A stretch of DNA of 64,000 nucleotides from Plotosus lineatus. Its lineage: Eukaryota > Chordata > Actinopteri > Siluriformes > Plotosidae. The stretch spans positions 9,037,161 to 9,101,160 of the forward strand of contig CM045735.1 of NCBI GenBank assembly GCA_024760905.1, written 5' to 3'. A model generated the notes under the pieces. It saw only the letters and a program-made list of their open reading frames with translations, searched no databases and was not told the DNA's origin. The position numbers and the translations under genes are program-made. Shown piece after piece: positions 11,574 to 22,228 of this stretch; position 1 is the stretch's first letter, and each line of letters starts with the position of its first letter.

Positions 11574-12145
11574 TAATTCATTCATTCATTCATTTTCTGA
11601 CCCTCTTAACCCTAATTAGGGTCTTGGTGAGGCTGGCGTCCATCTCAGCCAACTTTGGGCGAGAGCAGAGTACACCCTGGACAGCTCGCGAGGCCATTGT
11701 ATTGCAGAAACATGCTGACGGCTATGCAGCTACTCTTGACGAAAGTCAGCAATGGTTGTTTTACATGAAACATGAATCTCTCAACATAGACCAGTGCTTC
11801 TCAAGTAGTGGGCCGCACTCCCCTTGGTATGATGATGGAGGGGGGGGGCGTTGCTGCCGGGGGGGGGGGAGCGTGTATGAATGTTAATGAAATTTTTCTT
11901 TGTTGTAAGTTGAACTATATTTCTTTCTTTTTTTGTTTTTAATGTTAATAAAGATACAATGTTATGCAAAGGTGTACAGTACTAATAACAATTTTATAGA
12001 CAAATAACACTATTTATAGTCGCTAGTGGGGGGGCGTGAAATGTTTTTTTCTTCCCAGAGGGGGCGCTACAGAAAATAATTGAGAAGCACTGCCACGGAC
12101 AGTAAGAGACATGGCCAATCGATAACCCAGTTAGCTGCACTGGGG
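11574..12145 (-). mobile_element. SINE A2 (tRNA/body with L2-like tail), split by hAT
   Basis: The tail at the left carries (ATTC)n followed by TTTCTGACCCTCTTAACCCT and AGGGTCTTGGTGAGGCTGG. The body contains AAAGTCAGCAATGGTT and, after the hAT insertion, GACATGGCCAATCGATAACC and CAGTTAGCTGCACTGGGGG. The tRNA-like head at the far right is missing. Orientation is minus. The hAT occupies 11792-12092. Confidence 0.75.
11792..12092. mobile_element. Short hAT-type MITE (CAGTGCTTCTCAA ends)
   Basis: A 301-bp element with ends CAGTGCTTCTCAAG and TTGAGAAGCACTG, inserted in the body of SINE A2. The flanking 8-mers ACATAGAC and CCACGGAC agree at five of eight positions, as expected for an old 8-bp duplication. 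Same family as 2492-3929. Confidence 0.75.
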
Positions 12146-12149
12146 GTAA

Positions 12150-12172
12150 TAAAAATAATAAAAATAATAATG

Positions 12173-12209
<37 letters not shown>

Positions 12210-12234
12210 AGTAATAACAATAATAATAATAATA
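12150..12234. repeat. (AAT)n microsatellite
   Basis: About 28 AAT units with a few interruptions, right after the truncated SINE A2. Confidence 0.9.
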
Positions 12235-12599
12235 ATGTTATTGATTATTTTTCTTGTGATAAATGTTTGGATCCCCCCCCCCCCCCCCGCTAATATTTTT
12301 CATATTAAATACAGTAGGGGCCCCTCCCGCGAATGAAGATAATCCGCGAGTTCTGCACCCCGAAGTAAAACCCCATGTATCATATTTCATGCGAACGAGC
12401 AACCGGAAGTAAAATACTATGTATCAATTGCATGCGCTAATATATGCTTCTTAAACACATTCTATAGACAGTCTTACTCATTAATACAGTATTAATGTAG
12501 TAAAACATAATAATGATTCAGAAAAACTTTTTAATTTTGTACTGTGATATTTATTAATAAAATATATAAACATTATACAGCATACTTTCTATCTATCTA

Positions 12600-12663
<64 letters not shown>

Positions 12664-12764
12664 AAAACAAAAGGGACAGGACAAAGAGTTTCAATAGAAA
12701 GTATTGAGCAAAAACTCTACCAAAAAGTATTGAGCACTCTCCTACGGAAGGATCTACTCAGAAA

Positions 12765-12809
<45 letters not shown>
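12600..12809. repeat. Compound (CT)n/(TA)n microsatellites
   Basis: (CT)n plus (TA)n at 12600-12661, and (TA)n followed by (CA)n at 12768-12828, separated by about 105 bp containing two close copies of AAAGTATTGAGCA. Confidence 0.9.
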
Positions 12810-12820
<11 letters not shown>

Positions 12821-12867
12821 TACACACAGTATGTATGTTTTCATTTTGTATGTATGACATATTATCC

Positions 12868-15613
12868 AGTTAAGCTCTATGATGCCACTCTCTTCTGAAT
12901 AAATAAGACTTTCTCCTGAAGAAACGACAGTTGCCTCTGAAGTGCCTGAAGATAATCAGCTGAACTGTTGTAAAGCTGTAATATTAAAGTTTTTTTTCAA
13001 TTATTATTCCAGTACAATGCCTGAGTTAATGGTTATGATAAGTGTTTAGAAGCAAGAAGCAGCTCAGCCACGCCAGTCAGTGACTGCAAAGTCATAGTGG
13101 GTGAGAGTGTTGCCAAACAGCATAGGATGGTGGTGTGCAGGATGACTCTGATGGTGAGAAAGGTGAAAAAGGCAAAGGCAGAGCAGAAGACAAAGTGGTG
13201 GAAGCTGAAAAAGGAAGAGTGTCGTGTTGTCTTCAAGGAGTTGAAACAGGCTTTGGGTGGCCAGGAAGTGCTTCTAAATGACTGGACAACCACAGCAAAT
13301 GTGATCAGGGAGACCGGTAGGAGAGTACTTGGTGTGTCCTCTGGAAGGAAAGTAGATAAAGAGACTTGGTGGTGGAATGAGGAAGTGCAGGAGTGTGTAC
13401 AAAGGAAGAGGTTAGCTAAGAAGAAGTGGGACATTGAGAGGACCGAAGAGATTAAACAGGAGTACAGGGAGACACAGCGTAAGGCGAAAGTAGCAATGGC
13501 TAAGGCCAAACAGAGGGCGTATGATGACTTGTATGATAGGTTGGATAGTAAAGAGGGAGAAAATGATCTATACAGGTTGGCACAGCAGAGAAATAGAGAT
13601 GGGAAGGACGTGCAGCAAGTTAGATTGATAAAGGACAGAGAGGGAACTGTATTGACTGATGACAGAAGTGTGCTGGGAAGATGGAAAGAGTACTTTGAAG
13701 AGCTGATGAATGAGGGAAATGAGAGAGAAAAAAGAGTAGAAGAGGTGACCATTGAGGAGCAGGATGTAGCAAAGATCAGTAAGGGTGAAGTGAGGAGGGC
13801 ATTGAAGAGGATGAAGAATGGAAAGGCAGTTGGTCCTGATGATATACCTGTGGAGGTATGGAAGTGTCTAGGAGAGGTAGCAGTAGATTTTCTGACAAGA
13901 ACATTCAACAAGGTACTAGAGAGTGAGCAGATGCCGGAGGAGTGGAGGAGAAGTGTGCTGGTGCCCATTTTTAAGAACAAGGGAGACGTGCAGAGTTGCA
14001 GCAACTATAGAGGGATAAAGTTGATGAGCCATACGATGAAGTTATGGGAAAGAATAGTGGAAGCTAGACTAAGGGCAGAGGTCAGCATTTGTGAACAACA
14101 GTTTGGTTTCATGCCAAGAAAGAGCACCACAGATGCAATGTTTGCTTTGAGGATGTTAATAGAGAAGTACATAGAAGGTCAGAGGGAGCTACATTGTGCC
14201 TTTGTGGATCTGGAAAAAGCATATGACAGGGTGCCAAGAGAAGAACTGTGGTATTGCATGAGGAAGTCTGGAGTGGCAGAGAAGTATGTTAGAGTGGTGC
14301 AGGACATATATGAGAGATGTAAGACAGTGGTGAGGTGTGCTGTCGGTGTGACCGACGAATTCAAGGTGGAGGTGGGACTGCATCAAGGGTCAGCTCTGAG
14401 CCCCTTCTTGTTTGCTATGGTGATGGACAGGCTGACAGACGAGGTGAGACAAGAATCTCCATGGACTATGATGTTTGCAGATGACATTGTGATCTGTCGT
14501 GAGAGCAGAGAACAAGTGCAGGAAAATCTAGAGAGGTGGAGGTATGCCCTGGAAAGGAGAGGAATGAAGGTTAGCCTCAGAAAATCAGAATACATGTGTG
14601 TGAATGAGAAGGACCCAGGAGGAACGGTGATGTTACAGGGAGAAGAGATAACGAAGGTGGAGGATTTTAAGTACTTAGGCTCAACAATCCAGAGCAATGG
14701 AGAGTGTGGAAAAGAGGTGAAGAAGCGTGTGCAGGCAGGCTTGAATGGTTGGAGAAAAGTGTCCGGTGTGATGTGCGATAGGAGAGTGTCAGCAAGAATG
14801 AAGGGAAAAGTGTACAAGACGGTGTTGAGGCCAGCGATGTTGTATGGATTAGAAACAGTGGCGCTGAGGAAAAGGCAGGAGGCAGAGCTGGAGGTAGCGG
14901 AGATGAAAATGTTGAGGTTCTCTCTGGGAGTAACGAGGATGGATAGGATCAGAAATGAGTATATCAGAGGGACAGCCCACGTAAGATGTTTTGGAGACAA
15001 AGTCAGAGAGGCTAGATTGAGATGGTTTGGACATGTACAGAGGAGGGATAGTGAGTATATTGGCAGTAGGATGCTGAGGTTGGAACTACCAGGCAGAAGG
15101 CCTCGAGGAAGACCAAAGAAGAGATTTATGGATGTGGTGAAGGAAGACATGAAGGTCGTTGGAGTCAGAAAAGAAGATGCGGAGGACAGGGTGAGGTGGA
15201 GGCGGATGATTTGCTGTGGCAAGAAGCAGCTCAGCCACGCCCCCTCAACCGTAACAGACAGTTAGAGAACACAGCCATCAAAATCAAAAAAAGTCCCCCA
15301 AAAAGAACATAAAAGAGCATGAAATGTAATAAATTGGATAAACAAAACAAAACGATAAACATGCTACACCACAGTACATAAAATCACACACACACACAAA
15401 AATTCTAAAAATTAACTTTTGGCATAATGATTGAAAAAGACTTTAATACAAGAGTGCTTTCAGATGTTTATTTCTCTTCAGGCACTTCAGAGGAAACTGT
15501 CGTTTCTTCAGGAGAAAGTCTTATTTCTTCAGAAGAGATATCCAATGTCATTACTTTTTCTAGTGCTTAGCCAGAGAAGACGCACAGCGTTTGAGTGTCA
15601 TCACAGAGCCTAA
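12868..15613. repeat. Large inverted repeat flanking the RTE element
   Basis: Arms are 12868-13020 (left) and 15418-15613 (right, inverted). They match over CCAGTTARGCTCTRTGATG, a highly conserved 62-bp core (12891-12952 against 15475-15537) and the following TATTAAAGT...TTTTCAATNATTAT. The left arm lacks about 50 bp present in the right arm. The pair could fold into a long hairpin with the RTE in the loop. Confidence 0.8.
13097..15265 (+). CDS. RTE-clade LINE reverse transcriptase, 5' truncated, open for 722 codons
   Basis: The frame encodes the reverse transcriptase part of an RTE-type non-LTR retrotransposon. Family landmarks are NGKAVGPDDIPVEVWK and SNYRGIKLM near residues 240-315, AFVDLEKAYDRVP with motif A Asp371, the VGLHQGSALSPFLF motif B, FADDIVI (motif C, residues 460-466), and a C-terminal region with YLGSTIQSNG and GRRPRGRPKKRF. 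The upstream endonuclease domain is missing. The frame runs open upstream without a good start (13097 is GTG; first ATG 13127). A 23-bp perfect direct repeat flanks it at 13052-13074 and 15219-15241, like a target duplication. The last 15 residues come from that repeat and the target DNA. The usual RTE 3' tail (GCCGAAAGG type, present at 52280-52501) is absent. No stop interrupts it, which suggests a fairly young insertion, but without the endonuclease it cannot be autonomous. Confidence 0.85.
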   Translation: MGESVAKQHRMVVCRMTLMVRKVKKAKAEQKTKWWKLKKEECRVVFKELKQALGGQEVLLNDWTTTANVIRETGRRVLGVSSGRKVDKETWWWNEEVQECVQRKRLAKKKWDIERTEEIKQEYRETQRKAKVAMAKAKQRAYDDLYDRLDSKEGENDLYRLAQQRNRDGKDVQQVRLIKDREGTVLTDDRSVLGRWKEYFEELMNEGNEREKRVEEVTIEEQDVAKISKGEVRRALKRMKNGKAVGPDDIPVEVWKCLGEVAVDFLTRTFNKVLESEQMPEEWRRSVLVPIFKNKGDVQSCSNYRGIKLMSHTMKLWERIVEARLRAEVSICEQQFGFMPRKSTTDAMFALRMLIEKYIEGQRELHCAFVDLEKAYDRVPREELWYCMRKSGVAEKYVRVVQDIYERCKTVVRCAVGVTDEFKVEVGLHQGSALSPFLFAMVMDRLTDEVRQESPWTMMFADDIVICRESREQVQENLERWRYALERRGMKVSLRKSEYMCVNEKDPGGTVMLQGEEITKVEDFKYLGSTIQSNGECGKEVKKRVQAGLNGWRKVSGVMCDRRVSARMKGKVYKTVLRPAMLYGLETVALRKRQEAELEVAEMKMLRFSLGVTRMDRIRNEYIRGTAHVRCFGDKVREARLRWFGHVQRRDSEYIGSRMLRLELPGRRPRGRPKKRFMDVVKEDMKVVGVRKEDAEDRVRWRRMICCGKKQLSHAPSTVTDS

Positions 15614-15835
15614 CTGGTAATTAAAACACATGAAAAAAAGAGGCTCGTTGAAAACCTGTGCTCGAATGAGGAAAAAGGGGTGTTACATCATCTCAACCAA
15701 TCAGCAGGAGGACAGCCATTGGCTGAATTTGAGTGACGTATCAGCTGCTCGGCAGTCCGCGCATACTCAAACCGTGAGTGCAAAACGGTGAATTGTCAAG
15801 GGCCTACTGTACATGTACGTGGGTTATCCCATTTG

Positions 15836-16277
15836 TCTGTCTGTCTTCCTTTCGGCTTTTTCCCTTTCACTCAGGAGTCGCCACATCGAATCATCTGAAC
15901 CTGTAGAAATTTCACCATGTTGAGTTTTGGGTTGGCTTCTTTCTTCTCAGTCGGTGCTTTACTGAAAAGTTCAGCAGGATCTACTTTGTCCCAGTTATTT
16001 GGCAGAGGTTTTTACGTCGGATGCCCTTCCTGTCACAACCCTTTTTTAGCAAGGGACAGAAACACGCTGATGGCTTTGCGGCTACTCTTTACAAAAGTCA
16101 GCAATGGTTCTTGTACATGCCTCTCACCATAGACAGTGAGAGACATGGCCCGCCTTTGATAACCCAGTTAGCTGCACTGGGGGGACGACAGTGACAACCT
16201 TGTGGAGAGTGGGACTCGAACCTCCAACCTTTGGATCAGGGATCCAGCACCCTATACCACTAGACCACCACTGCCCC
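15836..16277 (-). mobile_element. SINE A1 (tRNA-derived head, RTE-like tail) with 19-bp target duplication
   Basis: Read on the minus strand, the head GGGGCAGTGGTGGTCTAGTG carries a pol III A box (TGGTCTAGTGG) and B box (GGTTCGAGTCC). The body is followed by a tail matching RTE LINE 3' ends: GGAAGGGCATCCGACGTAA, TCGATGTGGCGACTCCTGAG, GAAAAAGCCGAAAGGAAG. ACGTGGGTTATCCCATTTG is duplicated at 15817-15835 and 16278-16296. It is presumably moved in trans by RTE machinery. Confidence 0.9.
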
Positions 16278-16448
16278 ACGTGGGTTATCCCATTTGATCC
16301 TCACAAATAAGCTCGAATCAGCTAAGCCAGGCTGATGATATTTATATGTTACACAAGTATATAAGCGATTTATTAATTTTTTTTAGTCATTGTTGATTGT
16401 AAATTTGAACAGTCATAAGTCACGGATGTTGTAAGTCGGCGACTACCT

Positions 16449-16665
16449 ATAGTTTTACTGTAGTTTGTAGGGGGTTTTGGATTGTTTTATTTCTTTTTTT
16501 TGTTTGTTTGTTTGTTTGTTTTTTTGCATAATTGGCCTTGTTTTGCGGCATTTTCCTTATCCTTTTTCCTATTTTTCTTATTTCCTTAATTTTTTTTTAT
16601 TTTTCAATGAATATTTTTGAAAAACCCGCGATGCACTGAAGCTGCAGAAACGGTATTCTCTATGT
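16449..16665 (-). mobile_element. Partial GATCCCTC-family MITE
   Basis: Shares TTGCATAATTGGCCTTGTTT, GGCATTTTCCTTA and TTTTTGAAAAACCCGCGATG with the fuller minus-strand copy at 58259-58854. The terminal repeats are not preserved. Confidence 0.7.
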
Positions 16666-18514
16666 CCATTATGATGTATAGAACACAGCTGTAATTGTTT
16701 CCCAGTCTGGAGTTGTAGCGCAAATGAACATTCTGCACACGTACCTCATATTCATAAAACATGTAATTGGATCTCTGCTGTGAATGATTTTAATGCATCA
16801 GTTTGTTCTCTTCTTTCAGGAGGTCATAAGAATTTCACTATTCACTTGGGTGAGCAACATCACTGTTTATTGGGACATCATCCATACCTAACAAGCGAGG
16901 CTTGGGGTAGAAGAGGATTCTTATCGATTGTGACATTAATATTGCTATTTTCAGTCCCAACAATCATCTCTCAAGAAAATTCATACCAAAACCTGAGAAT
17001 AAATTCAGACTCTGTGTGGACTATGACCTTTCATATTAGAAAAGCCCATAAACAATAAGAGCAGAAGCTTATTCAATCAACAATGCAGCACGCTGGAGGA
17101 CACTACTGGCCCTGAAGCACACCATGCTCGCGTGACAAGCCTTTATTTTCGTAACATGAAGGACAATATCATGACCTTCACTAGATTTCTCATTCATCAA
17201 GATACTGACTGCTTTGAGCTGAATATATGCAAATATTCTCTCCTCATTCTGCGCATGAATATTAGTGCTTCAGTCATGACTGACATCCATTTATTGATCG
17301 AATTACCATGCAGATAGTCCAATCCTGCTTCGGCTAAAAAGGTCTCTTTCTCCACGTGATTCCCAGCATGCACTTTGATCAGCGGGGTATTAAACATTTT
17401 GATTTCTACTCATCTGTTTCTCATCCATGTGCTTCAATCACATCTGAAAGTGTTCACTGTTTAAAATAGTAGATGCTACTAAAGGGAGACAAATTAAATA
17501 TCTGGCAATAATTCAAATTTACAGAGATCCTTCGCTGTGATATCACTGAAACATCTGAAATGCATCATTAAACTCCAATTGCCCTTTTATTCTATTACCT
17601 CCACACTATCATTACGGAAATAATGATACAGTGCGCTTTTAATTCTTCAAGCAATGCTTCACTTGATTACAACTGCGTTTACACCAGTGCTTACTGGGAG
17701 GAGGGAAAAATAGATCACCATGAAAATGTGTGCTACACCGCAAAAAGACTTTATACTAATATCTTTATTCGAAATGAAACAGTAAAATGAATTTGTTTTG
17801 GACTATGATTAGGTGCGTGTGCAAAACATTGATATCCTGAGCTCCTCATTAACAGACGCACTGCAGCGTTAGCTTTGCCTGGCTGCATTTATTAAAGCAT
17901 AATGAGGACTTTTCTTATCTGCAATTCTGCACAATGTATTTTGCGTTTAATAAGACAACTTTATGAAGTGTGCTGAAATTGCTGGTTGCATTTGTTTTCG
18001 ATATGTGTGTGTTCAGTTCTGACAAACGCACCAGAACTAATTTGTGACCCAGCGCAAAGACAAACATGGAGTTCCCAGTAAGGGACGCTTAAATTACTGT
18101 AATCCTTATGCGTGTAAACAAAATGCCGTTGACTGCATTTTGAACTCAACTGTAGCTTTTACTTGGTTCAGTTTCAGAGCCGTAATCACAGTTTTATTCT
18201 ACATGGTGCATTGGAGGCTATTTTAGCCAAACTCGAGGCTATTCAAAAGCTTTCCAAAAACACGCAGATTGGAGCAATGTCCTTTAATGCTACTACCGCT
18301 TCAACTAACGAGTGATTTGAACCACGAACAAGGAACATGTGACGCACGGCACTGCGTGAGCACCCGGTGAACGTGAACTTTCTTTGTCTAGGTATCTACG
18401 TATCTAACCATTTGATGTTGCCTCGCAAGAGCAGAACTGCCCACTCCTGTGGCTTTCTCGTTGGGTCCTATGGAGATCCAGTCTTGATCCATGCCTCTGT
18501 TTGAAACCACCTCA
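16666..18514. other. nrxn2: Intron sequence without recognised features
   Basis: No repeat family, exon or RNA gene was recognised. Low repeat content makes this one of the longer unique-looking intron stretches in the window. Confidence 0.55.
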
Positions 18515-18536
18515 GTTTTTTTTTTTTTTTTTTTTT

Positions 18537-18820
18537 AACACCCGAGCCTAGTGGCTCATCAGGCCGGTGCTTATCCCCAGTTTCCGTAGCGTGAAGTGAC
18601 CAGGAGTCCGACTCCTCCTGGATGGGACGCTAGTCCATCGCAGGTTACCTTCCCAGTATATTTTTACTGGTACCCATTTATACTGCTGGGTGAACAGAGG
18701 CACACTTGTGATTAAGACCTTTCTCAGGGGTCTTAGCACAGTGGGGATCTAACTGGGATTCGAACACACAACCTCCTGATCATGAGCCCAGCACCCGAAC
18801 CACTACACCACCGGCCCCAG
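18537..18820 (-). mobile_element. tRNA-derived SINE, family C
   Basis: On the minus strand the head GGGGCCGGTGGTGTAGTGGT has an A box (TGGTGTAGTGG) and B box (GTTCGAATC). The body contains CAGTAAAAATATACTGGGAA. A poly-T run at 18515-18535 reads as a poly-A tail at its 3' end. A second copy is at 25498-25806. Confidence 0.85.
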
Positions 18821-19545
18821 ACCTCAGTTTGTGCTTATATTAAAATGAAAAAGAGGTTTGATTTCTTCTAATACGAGGAATCAGCAAACAATGGAAGAAC
18901 AGATTTTGTTTACGGAGGACAAAATCTGCTGTTCAAGAAAAACAATGACATCATTAGACTGATAGATAATCCAGAAATTAGCCCTCTTGGCAGAATCACA
19001 AGCAATTTTATCCAATCTGTCAGATACTCAGTATCCAGGAGAAACCGTTTCTTGTCCTTGTTATTCATCAAACACACACAATTCAACTGTGTATGACGTA
19101 AATATCTCTATCATGGACATTCTTTCTGAGGTTTCGCCATCTTTTCAATGTGCAACTTTATTGATTACATCCCAACTGGTTTTCTGGCTTAGATGCGTCC
19201 ATTCCTGTTTTTTTCGCCTCTTCTTATGTGGGGAAGGGGGGAGGGGGTGTCTTTTCCTGTATCCTTGCCAAGTTCATTTCCTTCTAATTCCTCCTCAACT
19301 CTCTTGAGTCATATGTCAGCTACCAACCGGGGATGCTGAAGGTTAACACATGCTCGACCTGCTGCTCGTGCTTCGTCAATATACTATGTAACACACTTAA
19401 AGGAAAATGCTATCCACCTTCATTCACATAGCATAGCCACCCTTAATTGGCCCAGTGTGACTGGCAGAGGAAGGCGAATATGATAAACCTCATATCTAGA
19501 CAACATGCCAATCTTACTCACTTGGTTTTTGGCCTTGACCTTGCA

Positions 19546-19931
19546 ATCTCTTCATTCATTCAGTCTCTGAACCATTAAATCCTAATTATGGTCACAGGGT
19601 GACTGCATTCCAGCTCAGCCGACTCTGGGCGAAAGCAGAGTACACACCGGACAACTCGCCAGGCCATCTCATGGCAGAAACACACTGACGGCTATGCAGC
19701 TACTCTTGACGAAAGTCAGCAATGGTTCTTTTACAGCCTCTCACCATAGACAGTGAAAGACATGACCGGCCTTTGATAACTCAGTTAGCTGCACTTGGAG
19801 GGAGTGGGATGGGGGGGTGGGGGGGAGGGATTGGGGGGGGGGGGTGTCAGAGACAACCTGTTGAGAGTAGGGCGTGAACCCCCAACCTTGGGGTCAGTGA
19901 TCCAGCACCTTTACCACCAGGCCACCACTGC
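19546..19931 (-). mobile_element. SINE A2 (tRNA-derived head, L2-like tail)
   Basis: The left end has (ATTC)n and TCTCTGAACCATTAAATCCT, the L2-like tail reversed. The body includes AAAGTCAGCAATGGTTC and CAGTTAGCTGCACTTGGAGG, followed by a G-rich expansion (about 19800-19845). The right end has the reversed B box region (GCGTGAACCCCCAACCTT) and CACCAGGCCACCACTGC, the head. Confidence 0.85.
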
Positions 19932-22226
19932 TTGCAATTTCTTCTGAATTGGAAATTACTCATCCGTATTATTCAGACTAGCAAATTATTGTTAAAATCA
20001 TTTTGATAGCTATCTCAGACAACAGGTGTCAAAATCAAGACCAGCAGTCCAAATATAACATGCCAACTCATTTCTTGTGGCCCACAAGAGCTTTTAAAAT
20101 ACGGGTATATGATTATCGTACATTATTTACAGGGATCATTACCATGAAATGCATTTCATCCATGCTTTCGCTAGGCGGCAGCAAACTATTTAAAATAAAT
20201 AGCTAGTCATTCATGACTCAAGAGCGACTGTGTGTTAGCTGAAAAGGAAAGTGAAAAAAGGAAAAGAGGATAAAATACCTAATTATCCTGCCATGCAGAT
20301 TTCATGATCTTTCTTTGAAATGAATGTTCAGTGATTATTCGGCCATCGATAACTTGAAAATTGTGTAATATGGCCCTTAGTGAAAATGAGATTGACACCT
20401 CTGTCTTAGTCCAAATTCCAACCTTTTTATAATGTGCGATGTAGGACACTATGAAACAGCTGGAAAGCTATAAGCTATATTTCAGATTTTTAATGTAGTC
20501 CAGTTTTATAGTCTTATTTTCCATACTAGATTTAGGGCGAGGCCTAAAGATGTAATAACTAATGTATTAGCCAGAATGCTAGCTTTAATGGGGCAGCCTG
20601 CTTGGTCACTGCTACAGTATGTCACTATAACAAACTGCATTATATAATTAATTGAAGTTACAAGAAATGAAGTGAAGGATGATGTCACTGGTATTTTAAG
20701 AACATAAATTGGAATACTGGTCATATCCTGCCTCGATTTGTATTACACCTGCCATATTGATCAGTACACACAATCTCCTACATGTTACAACCAGTAACTG
20801 TTATTTTTGATGTCTTCCCTTGCTATATGTTCTGAAACCTCTCACCTTAACATGTGACTTATTATGGTTATGATCAAGTGTAATTTTGTTTTTAACCATC
20901 ATCCCAGTCATATACACACAAACATTGGGATGAACTCCACACTGTGTAATCCCATTTACATTTCTCACCTTTACTCGAGAAGTGAAGAGAGGAAGCAGCT
21001 GTGCATTGGGAGCCCCTCGGCACTAAGCCATCTCACTTTCATCCCCATTTTGCGCTATATTGCTATTTATATGCAATAAAGCTTGGATTAGCAGGATTCT
21101 TGGCATACGCAGAGGCCTGCATCTGGGACCGTTCGTGTTTACGTTCAAGTTAATGCAGAGTGCTGCATCTTGTGAAGCCTGACAGTTCAGCTCAGCATGA
21201 CACTGATTGTTATTGAGCGTGTCCTTTATTTATATCAGTTCCCATCTCTTGATCAATGGTGTTGAATGGTGCACGAATAAACCCACAGATGCTGGGAAGC
21301 ATACCAAAAAAGCGTTCGTCTCTGAGCTGACATATAACAGGAATTGACACAAAGGGAATGATGCCAGATATGACAATCAATAGGAGATACATTAATGCCT
21401 CCCTGCTCCTGCATGCAAACTGACGCTGAGCGAGCTGTTTATATCCACTAATGTAGACAAGCGGTGAGACCGAGATCTGCTTTAGTTCAGCAGATAATCT
21501 CGAAAAACAACAACAGATACAATGCTGACATTCTGAGGAAAAGCACCACACATGCACATTCAGAATTATCTAGAGTCAAGATTTAATTTGACCGTAAATA
21601 AAACTCGAATGGTGGAATTTAAAACTGCTGCATCATGGTGATGGATAAGTCACATAAGTGAGTGTCAGTTATACAAACGATTCAAATGAATTCAAAACTG
21701 AAATCAGTTTGTCATCCTATCCATAATTTCCTATTCAAATAGAATTTGATGACTTTCCTATATTCGAAGACTGCAGTGATTTTCATACAGCAAGTCACAA
21801 TCTGTTTTCTGAAATGGTGTTGTGTGTCAGACTCTTTAGTGCTCATAAACACAATCATTCTGACAGCATACCATTGAATCGGACAGCTTTCCAAGCCACA
21901 AGGACACGCTTGTGGTTACAGGCAATTTGACGGGATAATTGGCCCGAGGAGCTCTGACTTTGCAGCACTCATTTCTTTTCTGCTAATTAAAATGCATGCC
22001 TAATTTATATTGCTTTAACAAACATACATAGTTTTTTTTTTAAAGCTAATGTGAGATAGGTATTAACTCATATTTATTCAGAAGAGTCACGTATAATGGA
22101 TATGTTTACCCAACTTTTCTTAAACAAATGAGAACCTGGTGTAATCCTGTAACCATTAAAAGACCGGTGTGGCTTTAAAGTGTACCTGTTGTAAATTTGC
22201 ATGACTAGCTCTTTAAAACGACCATG
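19932..22226. other. nrxn2: Intron sequence without recognised features
   Basis: No exon or known repeat was recognised. ORFs here are short, with no family resemblance. Confidence 0.55.
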
Positions 22227-22228
22227 TA

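Larger units (their letters stand above)
12312..15809. mobile_element. TIR element hosting an RTE LINE
   Basis: The left end CAGTAGGGGCCCCT and right end (reversed) CAGTAGGCCCTTGAC are each flanked by TA, as in Tc1/mariner-superfamily elements. The subterminal sequences of the two ends are not alike, so this may be two related elements brought together rather than one. Inside, an inverted repeat (12868-13020 against 15418-15613) brackets the RTE insertion. No transposase of its own was seen. Confidence 0.5.
11388..16448. mobile_element. Outer shell of a nested transposon cluster (GTCCGACTTA family)
   Basis: The left end near 11398 (GTCCGACTTATGAGCGC) and right end near 16425-16448 (TTGTAAGTCGGCGACTACCT) look like the two arms of one element. 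The element at 28516-30256 has the same left sequence and the same right flank (ATCAGCT...CTGATGATAT... then GTAAGTCGGAC). Between the arms lie a SINE with a hAT inside it, a TIR element holding an RTE LINE, and a second SINE with perfect target duplication. The exact outer termini are uncertain. Confidence 0.5.

Noticed and set aside
13033..15222. Long minus-strand open frames (323 and 279 codons) opposite the RTE
   Set aside because: They are antisense shadows of the reverse-transcriptase frame, which has clear family motifs on the plus strand.
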